Shown here piece after piece: positions 10,217 to 23,729 of a stretch of DNA of 64,000 bases. The translations under genes and the position numbers were made by a program. The notes under the pieces were generated by a model. The model worked only from the letters and a program-made list of their open reading frames with translations. It did no database searches and was not told the DNA's origin. The first letter of the stretch is position 1; each line of letters begins with the position of its first letter. Source of the DNA: Pseudoxanthomonas sp. NC8 (GTDB lineage Bacteria > Pseudomonadota > Gammaproteobacteria > Xanthomonadales > Xanthomonadaceae); NCBI GenBank assembly GCA_025232375.1, contig CP060419.1:2293001-2357000 (forward strand), written 5' to 3'.

Positions 10217-12300
10217 ATGCTCCCAGGCTTCGATGGACTGCGATTCAGCCACTGGCAAGCCGCGCAGCGCGACGACGGCGTGGTGGTGCTGTCGCTGGAT
10301 CGCCAGGGCGCGCCGGTCAACGCACTCTCGCAGGACGTGCTGATCGAGCTGGGCGACATCGTCGAGCGGCTGGCGATCGATCCGCCGAAAGGCGTGCTGT
10401 TCCGTTCGGCCAAGGCCTCCGGCTTCATTGCCGGCGCCGACCTGAAGGAATTCCAGGAGTTCGACCGCAAGGGCACCGTCAACGACGCGATCCACCGCGG
10501 CGGTAAGGCCGTGTTCCAGAAGGTGGCCGAGCTGCCCTGCCCGACCGTCGCCGCGATCCACGGCTTCTGCATGGGCGGCGGCACCGAGCTGTCGCTGGCC
10601 TGCGATTACCGCGTCGCCTCGAACGATCCCTCCACCCGCATCGGCCTGCCCGAGACCAAGCTCGGCATCTTCCCCGGCTGGGGCGGAAGCGCGCGCCTGC
10701 CGCGCCTTGGTCGGTGCTCCGGCGGCGATGGACCTGATGCTGACCGGCCGCACGCTCTCGGCTGCGGCCGCACGCGGCATGGGCCTTGGTCGACAAGGTG
10801 GTCGAACCGGCGCTGCTGGAGGATGCGTCCGCCACGCTGGCACTCAACGGCACGCAGCGGCCATTCAAGCAGCGCCTCATCGGCTGGGCCACCAATACCT
10901 TGGCCGGCGCGCAAGATCCTGGCTCCGCAGATGGCCAAGCAGGTCGCGCGCAAGGCGAAGAAGGACCAGTACCCCGCCCCGTACGCGCTGATCGGCGTGT
11001 GGGAACGCGCCGGCGGCAGCGGCATCCAGGCGGCGCCTGGACGCTGAGCGCAAGGCGGTGGTCAAGCTGGCCGGCACGCCGACCGCACGCAACCTGATCC
11101 GGATCTTCTTCCTCACCGAGCGGCTCAAGGGCCTGGGCGGCAAGGACCACGGCATCCGCAACGTGCACGTGGTCGGTGCCGGGGTGATGGGCGGCGACAT
11201 CGCCGCGTGGTCGGCCTACAAGGGCTTCGAGGTCACCCTGCAGGACCGCGAGCAGCGCTTCATCGACGGCGCACTCGGCCGCGCGCAGGAACTGTTCGGC
11301 AAGCGGGTGAAGGACGCGGTAAGGCGCCCGGCCGTGGCCGCGCGGCTGAAAGGCGATCTCGACGGCACCGGCGTGGCCGAAGCCGACCTGGTGATCGAAG
11401 CGATCATCGAGAGCCCGGAAGCCAAGCGCGCGCTGTACGAGACCGTCGAGCCGCGGTTGAAGGCCAACGCGCTGCTGGTCACCAACACCTCGTCGATCCC
11501 GCTGGACGAACTGCGCGAGCACATCGACCGGCCGGCACAGTTCGCCGGCCTGCACTACTTCAACCCGGTGGCGATGATGCCGCTGGTCGAGATCGTCCAG
11601 CACGACCGCCTGGATCCGGCGGCGGTCAAGCGCCTTACCGCGTTCTGCAAGGCGCTGGACAAGTTCCCGGTGCCGGTCGCCGGCACGCCGGGCTTCCTGG
11701 TCAACCGGGTGCTGTTCCCGTACATGCTCGAGGCGGCCACCGCCTACGCCGAGGGCATCCCCGGCGTGGTCATCGACAAGGCCGCGGTGGCGTTCGGCAT
11801 GCCGATGGGCCCGGTCGAACTGATCGACACGGTCGGTATGGACGTGGCCTGGGGCGTGGGCGCGGAACTGTCGCCGTTCCTCGGCCTGCAGGTGCCTTCG
11901 ACGCTGGCGACGGTCGAACCCGGCAAACGCGGCAAGAAGGACGGTAAGGGCATCTACAAGTGGGAGCAGACCGACAAGGGCAGCAGGCCGGTAAAGCCCG
12001 AAGCGCCGGCCGGGTACCAGGCGCCGTCCGACCTGGAGGACCGCCTTGGTCCTGCCGCTGCTCAACGAGGCGGTGGCCTGCCTGCACGACGGGGTGGTCG
12101 CCGATGCCGACCTGCTCGATGCCGGGGTGATCTTCGGCACCGGTTTCGCCCCGTTCCGCGGCGGCCCGATCCAGCACATCCGCGCCACCGGCGCCGACGC
12201 GCTGGTCGAACGGCTGAAGGCCCTGCAGGCACGCCATGGCGACCGTTTCGCGCCGCGTCCGGGCTGGGACAACCCGCTGCTGCGGCAGCCGCCGGAGTAG
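10217..12300 (+). CDS. fadB: Fatty-acid oxidation multifunctional protein: enoyl-CoA hydratase / 3-hydroxyacyl-CoA dehydrogenase (frameshifted)
   Basis: Carries out the hydration and dehydrogenation steps of beta-oxidation. The N-terminal crotonase domain has GFIAGADLKEF and HGFCMGGGTEL; the NAD-binding dehydrogenase domain has VVGAGVMGGDIAAW, and the catalytic His is in HYFNPVAMMPLVE. After repair it is about 690 residues, the family's normal size. Five lesions: 10709, 10786, 10901 and 12045 are CCTGG read as CCTTGG, and near 11035 an extra G precedes CCTGG. MLPGFDGLRFSHW is the usual Xanthomonas start. No thiolase partner (fadA/fadI) is in the window. Confidence 0.92.
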
Positions 12301-12311
12301 TCCGTCTTTCC

Positions 12312-12382
12312 GTAGAGCGGGGCTTGCCCCGCTGCTCTCGCCGATCGGGGCCTGAAAGGCAGCGGGGCAAGCCCCGCTCTAC
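12312..12382. repeat. GTAG-type REP pair (inverted BIME)
   Basis: Two 24-base elements in perfect inverted orientation (12312-12335 beginning GTAG, 12359-12382 ending CTAC), each itself an imperfect palindrome built on GCGGGGC/GCCCCGC, separated by 23 bases. The terminal GTAG tetranucleotide is the hallmark of REP elements mobilised by RAYT transposases in Stenotrophomonas and relatives. It lies between convergent fadB and the next minus-strand gene and probably terminates both. Confidence 0.75.
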
Positions 12383-13425
12383 TCCATGCCCGCCTCGGCC
12401 AGCATCCGCTCGAGGAACGCCAGCTGCGCATCGCGACGATCCGGGCCGTCGTACTTGCGCACCACCCACCACTGCCGCGCGGTGGTCGCTGCGGCCGGCT
12501 CCAGCGTCGCGTACGGGCTGTGCACTTCCAGTTCGAACAGGCCGGTGTCGGCCTGCCCCGGCCGCCAGTCGAGGTAGAGCTCGACCTACTTTGGTCGGGA
12601 TGGATCCGCTCCAGCGGTTCGGGCTGGAAACGGATCAGGAACGCCTGGCCGGCCCTGAACCCGGCGATCCAGCCGGCGCGCGGCTGGATGAATACCTTGC
12701 CGCGTCGCCCCTGCAGGTCCCCGGACGGGGGCAGCAGTTCCAGCGAGAACAGCCCGTCGGCGCTGCTGCTGACTAAGGCCGTCGAAACCGTCGCCGGTAT
12801 CCGCGCGCACGCGCACGCCGCTGCCATCGCGCGCCACCGGCACGAACACGCGCGTTTCCGGCGGCACCCGCGAGTTGAACCAGATGTCATGCCCGACCGG
12901 CACCTTGCGGATGTTGCGCATCTCCACCGCCAGCTCGGCGGTGCCGGGCCGGTCCGCTGCGATCGAGAACGTCTTGGTCAGCTGCACGCCACTGACCGGA
13001 CTGGCGGCGCCCTGCAGCACCAGCCGGTCGCGGTCCTGCGCCAGCACCTGCGCCGGTGCGTGCGCCAGCCACGGATCCGGCGGCCATTGCGCGGCGGCCT
13101 CGCGCCGCGCCGGATTGAGCGTCTGGTCCAGCCACCAGGCCGCCTGCGGGCCAACCCAGACCTCATGGCCGAGATACGGGATGTTCTCGCCCGCCGCGTC
13201 GACCCGGGGATCGGGCTGGCTCTCCACCGCCTCGCCGGCAAGCAGCAGGTTCGGTTCGCCCGGCAGCGAAAGATGCAGCATGCGCCCGCCCAGCCGCGGC
13301 GATACCTCGACCACCAGCTGCGGGCTTTGCAGGCGCACCCGCGAGGGCACCGGGTCCGCCGCGGCCGCGCGCGTGCACGGCAGGACGACCAGCAAAATGG
13401 TCAGCAAACCCGCGGCAAAGCGCAT
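12380..13425 (-). CDS. Secreted DUF4380-like protein (frameshifted)
   Basis: Exported protein of about 345 residues with a Sec signal peptide (MRFAAGLLTILLVVLPC...AAAA). The body looks like a carbohydrate-binding beta-sandwich of the DUF4380 kind (LGGRMLHLSLPGEPNLL, PYLGHEVWVGPQAAWW); function unknown. The start at 13425 has GGAGG six bases upstream; the ATG at 13431 is too close to it. Breaks: about 12774 (GGCCTGGTCA read GGCCTTAGTCA) and 12592 (GACCAGGTC read GACCAAAGTAGGTC). The restored C-terminus ends RMLAEAGME, and its TAG stop is the outer CTAC/GTAG end of the downstream REP. Confidence 0.7.
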
Positions 13426-13469
13426 GCGCATCCTCCCGGACATTCCTGCGGAACCGGCGCAGGCACCGG

Positions 13470-13819
13470 TCACATGGTCTGGGTCGGCTTGTCCGCGTTG
13501 AGCGTGCCGGCCAGCAGGATCTCGATCCGGCTCTTCACCGTCTCACCCTCCGGCCCTTCGGGGAACTGCACGCCGATGCCGGCGGTGCGGTTGCCCTGCG
13601 CACCGGCCGGAGTCACCCAGACCACCTTGCCGGCGATCGGCAGGCGGTCGCTGGAATCGGGCAGGGTCAGCAGCAGGAACACCTCGTCGCCGAGGAAATA
13701 GCGCTTGGGCGTGGGCACGAAGATGCCGCCATGCCGGATGTACGGCATGTAGGCGTTGTACAGCGCCGCCTTGTCCTTGACCGCCAGCGACAGGATGCCC
13801 TGACGCCCACTCGCAGCAC

Positions 13820-13823
<4 letters not shown>
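13470..13823 (-). CDS. pilZ: PilZ-domain type IV pilus protein
   Basis: Intact 117-residue PilZ-domain protein required for type IV pilus biogenesis in Xanthomonas and Pseudomonas. It is of the degenerate PilZ class that does not bind c-di-GMP well: the usual RxxxR motif is absent and the D/NxSxxG region reads TAGIGVQFPE. Its start overlaps the holB stop as ATGA and it lies at the end of the yceD-holB gene run, the conserved position. Confidence 0.88.
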
Positions 13824-15459
<1,636 letters not shown>

Positions 15460-15463
<4 letters not shown>

Positions 15464-16544
15464 CGCTGCCGCGCTCCGTCCTGTGCCTTGGCCGGGAACC
15501 ACGCCGGCCGGGCAACGCCGGCGCTGGTAGCAGTCCACCGCCGCGTTGTGCTCGGCATAGGTGGCCGAGAAGATGTGGCTGCCGTCGTTGCGGGCGACGA
15601 AATACAGCGCGTCGCCGGCAGCCGGATTCACCGCCGCCTGCAGCGCGGCGCGGCCGGGCATGGCGATCGGCGTCGGCGGCAGGCCCGGGCGCGTGTAGGT
15701 GTTGTACGGCGTATCGGTGGTCAGGTCGCGCTTGCGGATGTTGCCGTCGTAGCCGTTGCCCAATCCGTAGATCACGGTCGGGTCGGTCTGCAGCAACATG
15801 CCCTTCTGCAGGCGCCGGGCGAACACGCCGGCGATCTGCGGCCGCTCGTGCGCCTTGGCCGGTCTCCTTCTCGACGATCGAGGCCAGGATCAGCGCCTCG
15901 TCGGGCGACTTCAGCGGCAGGTCCGGTGCGCGCGACGCCCAGGCCTGCGCCAGTGCGTCCTCCATCGCGGCATGGGCGCGGCGCAGGATGTCGAGGTCGC
16001 TGTCGCCGCGCTGGTAGAGGTAGGTTTCGGGCAGGAAGCGTCCTTCGGGATGCTGGCCGGGGTGACCCAGCGCCGCCATCACCGCCGGATCGTCCATGTC
16101 GCCGGCCTCGTGCTGCAGCGGCCCGGCCGCTGCCATAGCCACGCGCAGCTGGCGGAAGCTCCAGCCCTCGACCAGGGTGACCCGGTACTGGATCACGCGG
16201 CCATCGCGCATGCGCTGCAGCAGTTCGCGCGGGGTCAGGCCGGGGTCGAGCGCGTACTCGCCGACCTTGAGCCGGCCGGCCGCGTCCATCCGCCGCGCCA
16301 GCAGGCGCCATTCGAGGTCATGCCCCGCAGCCACGCCCGCCTCGCGCAGGCGGCCGAGCACCGTGGCGAAGCCATCCCCACGCTCGATCCGCACGCTGGC
16401 ACCGGTGTCGCCGACGACGACCGGCGCGTCGGCGAAACGCTGGAAGCGCGACCAGCCCCAGCCCGCCAGCGCGGCCACCACGAGCAGCAGCAGGCACGAC
16501 ACCCCAAGTCCCCAGCGCAATGCGCTCTTACGTCCGCCGGCCAC
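15460..16544 (-). CDS. mltG: Endolytic murein transglycosylase MltG (frameshifted)
   Basis: Inner-membrane lytic transglycosylase thought to end nascent glycan strands. One N-terminal membrane helix (VSCLLLLVVAALAGWGW), then a LysM-like part and the YceG domain with EALILASIVEKET holding the catalytic Glu, and QTDPTVIYGLGNGY. GTG at 16544 is chosen because a GAAGAGG lies five bases upstream. Breaks: about 15859 (GGCCAGGCGC read GGCCAAGGCGC) and 15490 (GGCCAGGCAC read GGCCAAGGCAC). Fixing the second removes an apparent fusion with tmk and gives a TGA overlapping the tmk ATG. Confidence 0.88.
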
Positions 16545-16628
16545 GTCCACCTCTTCGATCACGATCCGGCCAGCATACCGCGAGCGCCCGCCGCACTTGC
16601 GTGCGGTGGCACCCGCATCGGACAACGG

Positions 16629-17981
16629 TCACGGCCGCTCCAGCGCACGCAGCAGGCCGCGCGCCTTGGCCCGGGTCTCGTCGAGCTCGCGCTCGGGCAC
16701 CGAGTCGGCCACGATCCCGGCGCCGGTGCGGAACAACGCTTCGCGCCCCTGCACCTCCGCGCTGCGGATCAGGATGTTCAGGTCCAGGTCGCCATTGCGG
16801 TCCAGCCAGCCGATCGCGCCGGTGTAGGCGCCGCGTGGCGTCGCTTCCAGTTCGGCAATGATCTGCATGCAGCGGACCTTCGGGCAGCCGGTGATGGTGC
16901 CACCCGGATACACCGCGGCGATCACCTGCCCTGGCGTGGCGTCCCCCGAAGGATGCCGCGCACGTTGCTGACGATGTGGTGGACGTGCGCGTAGCTTTCC
17001 ACCGTCATCAGCTCGTCGACCTGCACGCTGCCAGGCTCGCAGACGCGGCCAAGATCATTGCGCTCCAGGTCGATCAGCATCACGTGTTCGGCACGCTCCT
17101 TCGGGTGGCCGACCAGCTCGCGGATCCGTGCGGCGTCATCATCGCCCTCGAAACGCGGGCGCGTACCGGCGATCGGGCGGGTTTCCACGACACGCCCCCG
17201 CACCGACACCAGCCGCTCGGGAGAAGAACTGGCCACCGCCCAGCCGTCGCCGGCGAACAGGCCGGCGAACGGCGCCGGATTGGCCTGGCGCAGGCGCGCA
17301 TACAGCGCGGCGGGATCCAGCGGCGCGTCGAAGCGCGCGCGCCATGCCCGCGACAGGTTGACCTGGAACACGTCACCCGCGCGGAGGTACCAGGATCCGG
17401 CCGACGCCGTCGAGGAAGCGCTGCGGCTCGTCTTCGACGATCGCCGCCGGCGCCTGCCATGGCGGCAACGGCTCCAACCCGCGTGCGGCGTCCAGGTCGT
17501 CGACGATGGCCTGCAGCAGCGCCTCGTGCGCGTGCTCCGCAACAACGATGCATTCGCCGCTGGCGCGATCGCGCAGCACGGCGGCGGGACAGCGCAGCGC
17601 CAGTGCCGGTGGCCGTCCGGCGCCGCCGCGCCGCGGCAGGTCGAGCACCGGCTCGACCTGCGCCGCCAGCTCGTAGTCCAGCAGCAGCGCCCAACCACCG
17701 TGGAACGGCCAGCGCGGTTCATCGGCGGCGACCTGCGCACCCCGCCAGTGCGTATCCAGCACGTCGAGGAACGTGCCGTCGCAGGCGGCACCGGCCAGGT
17801 CGCGCGTGGTTCCGTCATCGCCCAGCTGCAGGCCGGTGCCGTCGGTGGCCAGCAGCAGGTCCCAGCGCCCCTGCGCCGTGCCCGAGGCGACCGATTCCAG
17901 CAGCAGCGGATAGCGCGCCGGCGCCTGCCGGTGCAGCGCCAGCAGGTCGGTGTCGGCGGGGAGCGGATGGAAACGGAGCAT
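16629..17981 (-). CDS. pabB: Aminodeoxychorismate synthase component I (frameshifted)
   Basis: Makes 4-amino-4-deoxychorismate from chorismate for folate synthesis. The chorismate-binding domain shows FQVNLSRAW, RPIAGTRPRF, LIDLERNDLGRV and PGGTITGCPK. About 450 residues after repair. Breaks: about 17388 (two bases lost at CCTGG before the YLRAGDVFQVN segment) and about 16935 (one base lost in a G-run, CTTCGGGGGACG). It lies between fabF and mltG; in many relatives a pabC lyase gene follows pabB, but here mltG comes next, 84 bases away. Confidence 0.88.
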
Positions 17982-18004
17982 CGCGGCGGGCGCGCCGTCC
18001 CGGA

Positions 18005-19244
<1,240 letters not shown>

Positions 19245-19311
19245 GGACGGCTCCTCGTGATCTCTGGATGTGTTGCAGTCCGCGCGGCGCGCGATGGCGC
19301 CAGACGCGCAC

Positions 19312-19370
19312 GGGGCCGCACGCAGCGGCCCCGGTTGTGATGCGGCGCCGCGGGCCGGTACGGCCCGCGG
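19312..19370 (-). promoter_or_regulatory. Two hairpins between acpP and fabF
   Basis: 19348-19370 is a perfect 9-bp inverted repeat (CCGCGGGCC / GGCCCGCGG, 5-base loop) beginning 12 bases after the acpP stop; 19312-19332 is a second (8-bp arms GGGGCCGC / GCGGCCCC). No T-run follows. They may protect or partially terminate the abundant acpP transcript before fabF. Confidence 0.5.
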
Positions 19371-19382
19371 TCGCAGCGTACG

Positions 19383-19622
19383 TCAGCTCTTGACGTGCGC
19401 CTTGATGTAGTCGATCGCCTGCTGGACGGAGGTGATCTTCTCGGCCTCTTCGTCCGGGATCTCGCACTCGAACTCTTCCTCGAGGGCCATCACCAGCTCG
19501 ACGGTATCGAGCGAGTCGGCGCCCAGGTCGTCGACGAACGATGCGCTGTTGGTCACTTCATCTTCCTTGACGCCGAGCTGTTCGACGACGATTTTCTTGA
19601 CGCGCTCTTCGATGGTGCTCAT
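19383..19622 (-). CDS. acpP: Acyl carrier protein
   Basis: Intact 79-residue acidic carrier protein of fatty-acid synthesis. The phosphopantetheine Ser lies in [18 protein letters not shown] (Ser at about residue 38). The start [18 protein letters not shown] is typical. It sits between fabG and fabF as in most proteobacteria. Confidence 0.97.
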   Translation of the reverse strand: MSTIEERVKKIVVEQLGVKEDEVTNSASFVDDLGADSLDTVELVMALEEEFECEIPDEEAEKITSVQQAIDYIKAHVKS

Positions 19623-19802
19623 GGGTTTGCTGCTCCAGGCGGAGTGGTTGTCGATACGATGCGCCGACGATGCGCCGGCGCGGGGGTCACTTTCCAAGGC
19701 GGATAGTGTAGTCAAAAGCCGCGGCAGCGGGCACTGCCCGGCAACCGCAACCAGATCAAAAGCTTACGAAGCTTTTGAAATCCTTCTTCTGGCCGTCGGG
19801 GC

Positions 19803-20551
19803 TCAGGCCATGTACATGCCGCCGTTGACGTGCAGGGTTTCGCCGGTGATGTAGCCGGCATCGGGGCCGGCCATGGGAAGGCCACGGCACGGGCGATGTC
19901 GGCCGGCTCGCCGAAGCGGCCGAGGGCGATCTGGCCGAGCATCGCGTTCTTGGCGTCCTCGGGCAGCTCGCGGGTCATGTCGGTGTCGATGAAGCCGGGC
20001 GCGACCACATTGACGGTGACGTTGCGGCTGCCGATCTCCTTGGCCAGCGACTTGCTGAAGGCGATGATGCCGGCCTTGGCCGCGGCGTAGTTCGCCTGCC
20101 CGGCGTTGCCGGTGGCGCCGATCACCGAGGCGATGTTGACGATGCGGCCCTTGCGCGCCTTCATCATGCCGCGCATCACCGCCTTGGAGGTCCGGTAGAC
20201 GCTGGTCAGGTTGGTGTCCAGGATCGCCTGCCAGTCTTCTTCCTTCATCCGCATCAGCAGGTTGTCGCGGGTGATGCCGGCGTTGTTGACCAGGATCGAG
20301 ACCGGGCCGAACTCCTTGCCGATCGCATCGATCAGCGCATCCACCGCGGCCGCGTCGGTGACATCCAGCCTGCGCCCGTGCCCGCCCTTGCCGGTAAGGC
20401 GGCTGCCGATGGCCTCGGCGCCACTGTCGCTGGTCGCGGTGCCGATCACGGTCGCGCCGCGCGCGGCCAGCTCATCGGCGATCGCCGCGCCGATGCCGCG
20501 GCTGGCGCCGGTGACCAGCGCGATCTCACCGGTAAGGGACTGGTTGCTCAT
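19803..20551 (-). CDS. fabG: 3-oxoacyl-ACP reductase (frameshifted)
   Basis: NADPH-dependent short-chain dehydrogenase that reduces 3-oxoacyl-ACP. TGASRGIG is the nucleotide-binding motif, NNAG follows, and the catalytic Ser-Tyr-Lys are in NIASVIG and YAAAK. The break is at about 19876, where TTCCTGGCC reads TTCCCATGGCC (two bases gained); the restored end is ITGETLHVNGGMYMA with TGA at 19803. The start at 20551 gives 248 residues, the normal length. Confidence 0.94.
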
Positions 20552-20609
20552 GGTGGGCCTCGTTGTTCGTGGAAAGCGGCGGCGCATGGCCACCCGTGGC
20601 GTAAGCGGA

Positions 20610-21551
20610 TCAGCGCCAGTCGGCCAGCGCGGCTTCGAAGTCGCCGACCGTACCCAGCGCACGCGCGTCCAGCGACTTGTCGATGCGCTTGACCAGGCCG
20701 GACAGGACCTTGCCGGGGCCGCATTCGGCCGCACGGGAAGCGCCACGCGCGGCAAGCGCCTGGACGCAATCGGTCCAGCGCACGGGCAGGTACAGCTGGC
20801 GGACCAGCGCGTCGCGGATCGCCTCGACGTTTCCGTGTGCCTGCGCATCGACGTTCTGCACCACCGGCAGGGTCGGCACGTGCCATTCCATCCCGGCCAT
20901 GGCCTCGGTAAGGCGATTGGCCGCTTCGCGCATCAGCGGCGTGTGCGACGGCACGCTTACCGCCAGCTTCACCGCCTTGCGCACGCCGCGCTCGGCGAGC
21001 AGCGCCAAGGCGCGATCGACCGCCGCCGCGTCGCCACCGATCACGATCTGGCCGGGCGAATTGAAGTTCGCCGGCACCACGACCTGGCTGCCGGACGCCT
21101 GCTCGCAGACCTCCTGCACCACCGCGTCGTCGGCACCAAGCACCGCCGCCATCGCACCGGTACCGGCCGGCGCGGCGTCCTGCATCAGCTGGCCACGCAG
21201 GCGCACCAAGTGTGCGCCGTCCTTCAGCGACAGCGCACCGGCAGCCACCAGCGCGGTGTATTCGCCGAGGCTGTGCCCGGCCAGAACGAACGGCTGCGCG
21301 CCGCCTTGCGCCTGCCATGCGCGCCACACGGCGATACCCGCGGCCAGCAATGCCGGCTGGGTGTATTCGGTGCGGTTGAGCATTTCCTCGGGGCCACCCT
21401 GCGAGAGCGCCCACAGATCGACACCGGCACCGTCGGAAGCTTCGGCGAAGGCTGCGCGTACCTGGGGATGCAGTTCGGCCAGTTCGGCCAACATGCCCAT
21501 GGACTGGGAGCCCTGTCCGGGAAAAACGAAAGCGAGCGTCGGATCGATCAC
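20610..21551 (-). CDS. fabD: Malonyl-CoA:ACP transacylase
   Basis: Loads malonate onto ACP. Intact, with FPGQGSQSMGM at the N-terminus, the nucleophile Ser in GHSLGEYTAL, Arg in LVRLRGQLMQ and the catalytic His in SVPSHTPLM. About 313 residues from the GTG at 21551 (VIDPTLAFVFPGQ); no ATG is near this point in frame and no strong ribosome-binding site is visible, so the exact start may differ by a few codons. Confidence 0.95.
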   Translation of the reverse strand: MIDPTLAFVFPGQGSQSMGMLAELAELHPQVRAAFAEASDGAGVDLWALSQGGPEEMLNRTEYTQPALLAAGIAVWRAWQAQGGAQPFVLAGHSLGEYTALVAAGALSLKDGAHLVRLRGQLMQDAAPAGTGAMAAVLGADDAVVQEVCEQASGSQVVVPANFNSPGQIVIGGDAAAVDRALALLAERGVRKAVKLAVSVPSHTPLMREAANRLTEAMAGMEWHVPTLPVVQNVDAQAHGNVEAIRDALVRQLYLPVRWTDCVQALAARGASRAAECGPGKVLSGLVKRIDKSLDARALGTVGDFEAALADWR

Positions 21552-21663
21552 GCGCAGCTGCAGATCAAGAAAGAGCGGCGATGATACGGGCGATCCCGCG
21601 GGTTTGTCTGTACCCGCCCGTATGTGCACGCGGCACGCCGGATCGCACGGTGCCGCTTGCTGG

Positions 21664-21695
21664 AAAAGCAGAAGGCCGCGCAATGCGCGGCCTTC
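21664..21695 (-). terminator. Rho-independent terminator after fabH
   Basis: Perfect 10-bp stem GAAGGCCGCG / CGCGGCCTTC with a 5-base loop (21671-21695), followed on the minus strand by GC-TTTT. It lies 30 bases after the fabH stop and would separate the yceD-rpmF-fabH transcript from fabD. Confidence 0.7.
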
Positions 21696-21725
21696 GCGGA
21701 CCCGAAACGGACGTCGACCACCCGG

Positions 21726-22709
21726 TCAGTAGCGCAGCAGCGCCGAACCCCAGGTGAAGCCGCCACCGAAAGCCTCCAGCAGCAGCAGCTGGCCGCGCTG
21801 CACGCGACCGGAACGGACCGCCTCGTCCAGCGCCAGCGGCACCGAGCCGGCCGAGGTGTTGCCGTGGCGATCGACGGTCACGATGACGCGATCCATCGAC
21901 ATGTCCAGGCTGCCTTGGCCGTGGCCTCGATGATGCGCAGGTTGGCCTTGGTGCGGAATCAGCCAGTCCAGGTCGTGCTTGTCCAGGCCATTGGCATCGA
22001 GGGTCTCGTCGACCACCCCGTCCAGCGCCTTGACGGCGTGCTTGAACACCTCGTTGCCCGCCATGACGATGTGCACGCCGGCGTTGTGCTCATGCTCCTT
22101 GAAACCGCTGGACACGCCCGCCGGGCAGCACAGCAGGTCCTTCTTGCTGCCATCCGCATGCAGGTGGGTGGACAGGATGCCGGTCTCGGCGTCGGCCTTG
22201 AGGATCACCGCGCCTGCACCGTCGCCGAACAGCACGCAGGTGGTGCGGTCGTTCCAGTCGACGATGCGGGTCAGGGTTTCGGCGCCGATCACCAGCGCGG
22301 TCTTCGCCGCGCCGCTGCGCACGAACTGGTCGGCCACGCTCAGTGCGAACACGAAGCCCGAACAGGCCGCATTGACGTCGAACGCCGCGCAGCCCGCGAT
22401 ACCCAGCTTCTGCTGGATCAGGCAGGCGGTGGACGGGAAAACCACGTCCGGCGTCGTGGTGCCTACGACGATCAGGTCGATCCCGGCGGCATCGATGCCG
22501 GCGGCTTCGATCGCCTTCAGCGCGGCCTAGTAACCCGGGTCGCTGGTGGTCTGCCCCTCGGCAGCCACGCGCCGTTCGCGAATGCCGGTCCGGCTGTGGA
22601 TCCATTCGTCGCTGGTGTCGACCACCTTGGTAAGGTCGTCGTTGGTCACCACCTTCTCCGGCAGATAGCTGCCGGTTCCGGCGATGCGCGAATAGATCCG
22701 CTCGCTCAT
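21726..22709 (-). CDS. fabH: Beta-ketoacyl-ACP synthase III (with in-frame stop)
   Basis: Starts fatty-acid chains by condensing acetyl-CoA with malonyl-ACP. The nucleophile Cys is in [11 protein letters not shown], the His in WLIPHQ and the Asn in [12 protein letters not shown] at 22530 interrupts the frame where TACCAGGCC reads TACTAGGCC. Around 21910-21975 the expected [14 protein letters not shown] is garbled to [14 protein letters not shown] by two compensating indels, one of them CACCAGGCC read CACCAAGGCC. About 327 residues after repair. Confidence 0.94.
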
Positions 22710-22797
22710 GCGCGTTCCCGCTGGAGGCTCCCGCGGAGCCGGGATGTCGTGTACCGCAAGATGCGGCGCGCGCGATGCGCGCGCGCCGGGGTCACGC

Positions 22798-22992
22798 TCA
22801 GTCTTCTTCGACGACCGAGGTCTTGGCCGCGATGACCTTCTTGCCGCGGTAGTAGCCGTCAGCGGTGACGTGATGGCGCAGGTGGGTCTCACCCGTGGTC
22901 GGGTCGGTCGCCAGCTGCTTGGCCGTCAGCGCATCGTGGGAACGGCGCTGGCCGCGGCGGGACGGGGTGACTCGGGATTTCTGCACAGCCAT
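22798..22992 (-). CDS. rpmF: 50S ribosomal protein L32
   Basis: Intact 64-residue ribosomal protein with the family start [20 protein letters not shown]. It follows yceD and precedes fabH, the conserved arrangement that links ribosome and lipid synthesis genes. The zinc-ribbon cysteines of some L32 proteins are absent. Confidence 0.96.
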   Translation of the reverse strand: MAVQKSRVTPSRRGQRRSHDALTAKQLATDPTTGETHLRHHVTADGYYRGKKVIAAKTSVVEED

Positions 22993-23085
22993 GGGATTGC
23001 TCCAAACTCGTTTGATTGCGTTTTTGTGGGACCTGCAAGCCACCCGCCGGTGCCGTTGGGGCGCCTTCGGCGGCGGCGCGGCCGT

Positions 23086-23609
23086 CTACTTCTTCTTCAG
23101 CGAAGCCAGCGCCGCGAACGGGCTGGCCGCCTGCATTTCCTTCTCGCCCGCCGACCAGGTCTCCTCGACCGGTTCGCTGCCCGGGGCCATCGGCACCACC
23201 GGCAGCGCGAGCACGAGCTCGTCCTCGACTAAGGTCGGCCGGCCGCAGCAGGCCGTCCTCGGGCACCAGCAGCGCTTCATAACCCGGCGGCAACGCGGCC
23301 TCGTCGGCCTCGTCGCGGATCAGGCCGAGCCGCTGCACGGTCTTCACCGGGAACACGAACCGCTCAAGGCTGCGCTGGCACACCAGCGGCAGACCCGCAT
23401 CGATGGACAGTTCGACGAAGGGCACCTGCAGAACGTCCTGACCGAACTCCAGCGCGAAGCTGCATTCGCCCATTGTATCTGCTAAGGCTGCCACTGAGCC
23501 GGGACATCGCCGCCAGCGGCAGACGCCCTTCGAACTGACGCCTCGCGGCGACCATCCGCCAAGCATCCAATGTTTCGGGAACCTGCACGGCGGACGCACC
23601 AGCGGACAT
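23086..23609 (-). CDS. yceD: DUF177/YceD family protein (frameshifted)
   Basis: Small acidic protein linked to 23S rRNA accumulation in other organisms. The middle reads CSFALEFGQDVLQVPFVELS and CQRSLERFVFPV, the typical core with its Cys, though the second core Cys position is not clear. Breaks: about 23488 (AGCCTGGCAG read AGCCTTAGCAG) and 23231 (GACCTGGTCGAG read GACCTTAGTCGAG). The end SPFAALASLKKK is the family's usual C-terminus. About 173 residues; directly upstream of rpmF. Confidence 0.88.
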
Positions 23610-23729
23610 AAGCCGCTGAATGTTAAGGACCCGACCGCCCCCTGTCAAACAGGTTCAACGCGCGCCCGTACAGCATTGCCCCACCCCGCCCCCACGCCCA
23701 GACTGGGCACCCCGCCCCTGGACCCGGTC

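Noticed and set aside
10479-12890. Long minus-strand open frame of about 800 codons opposite fadB
   Set aside because: It is the antisense shadow of a well-recognised GC-rich gene and has no family features; the sense strand matches fadB throughout.
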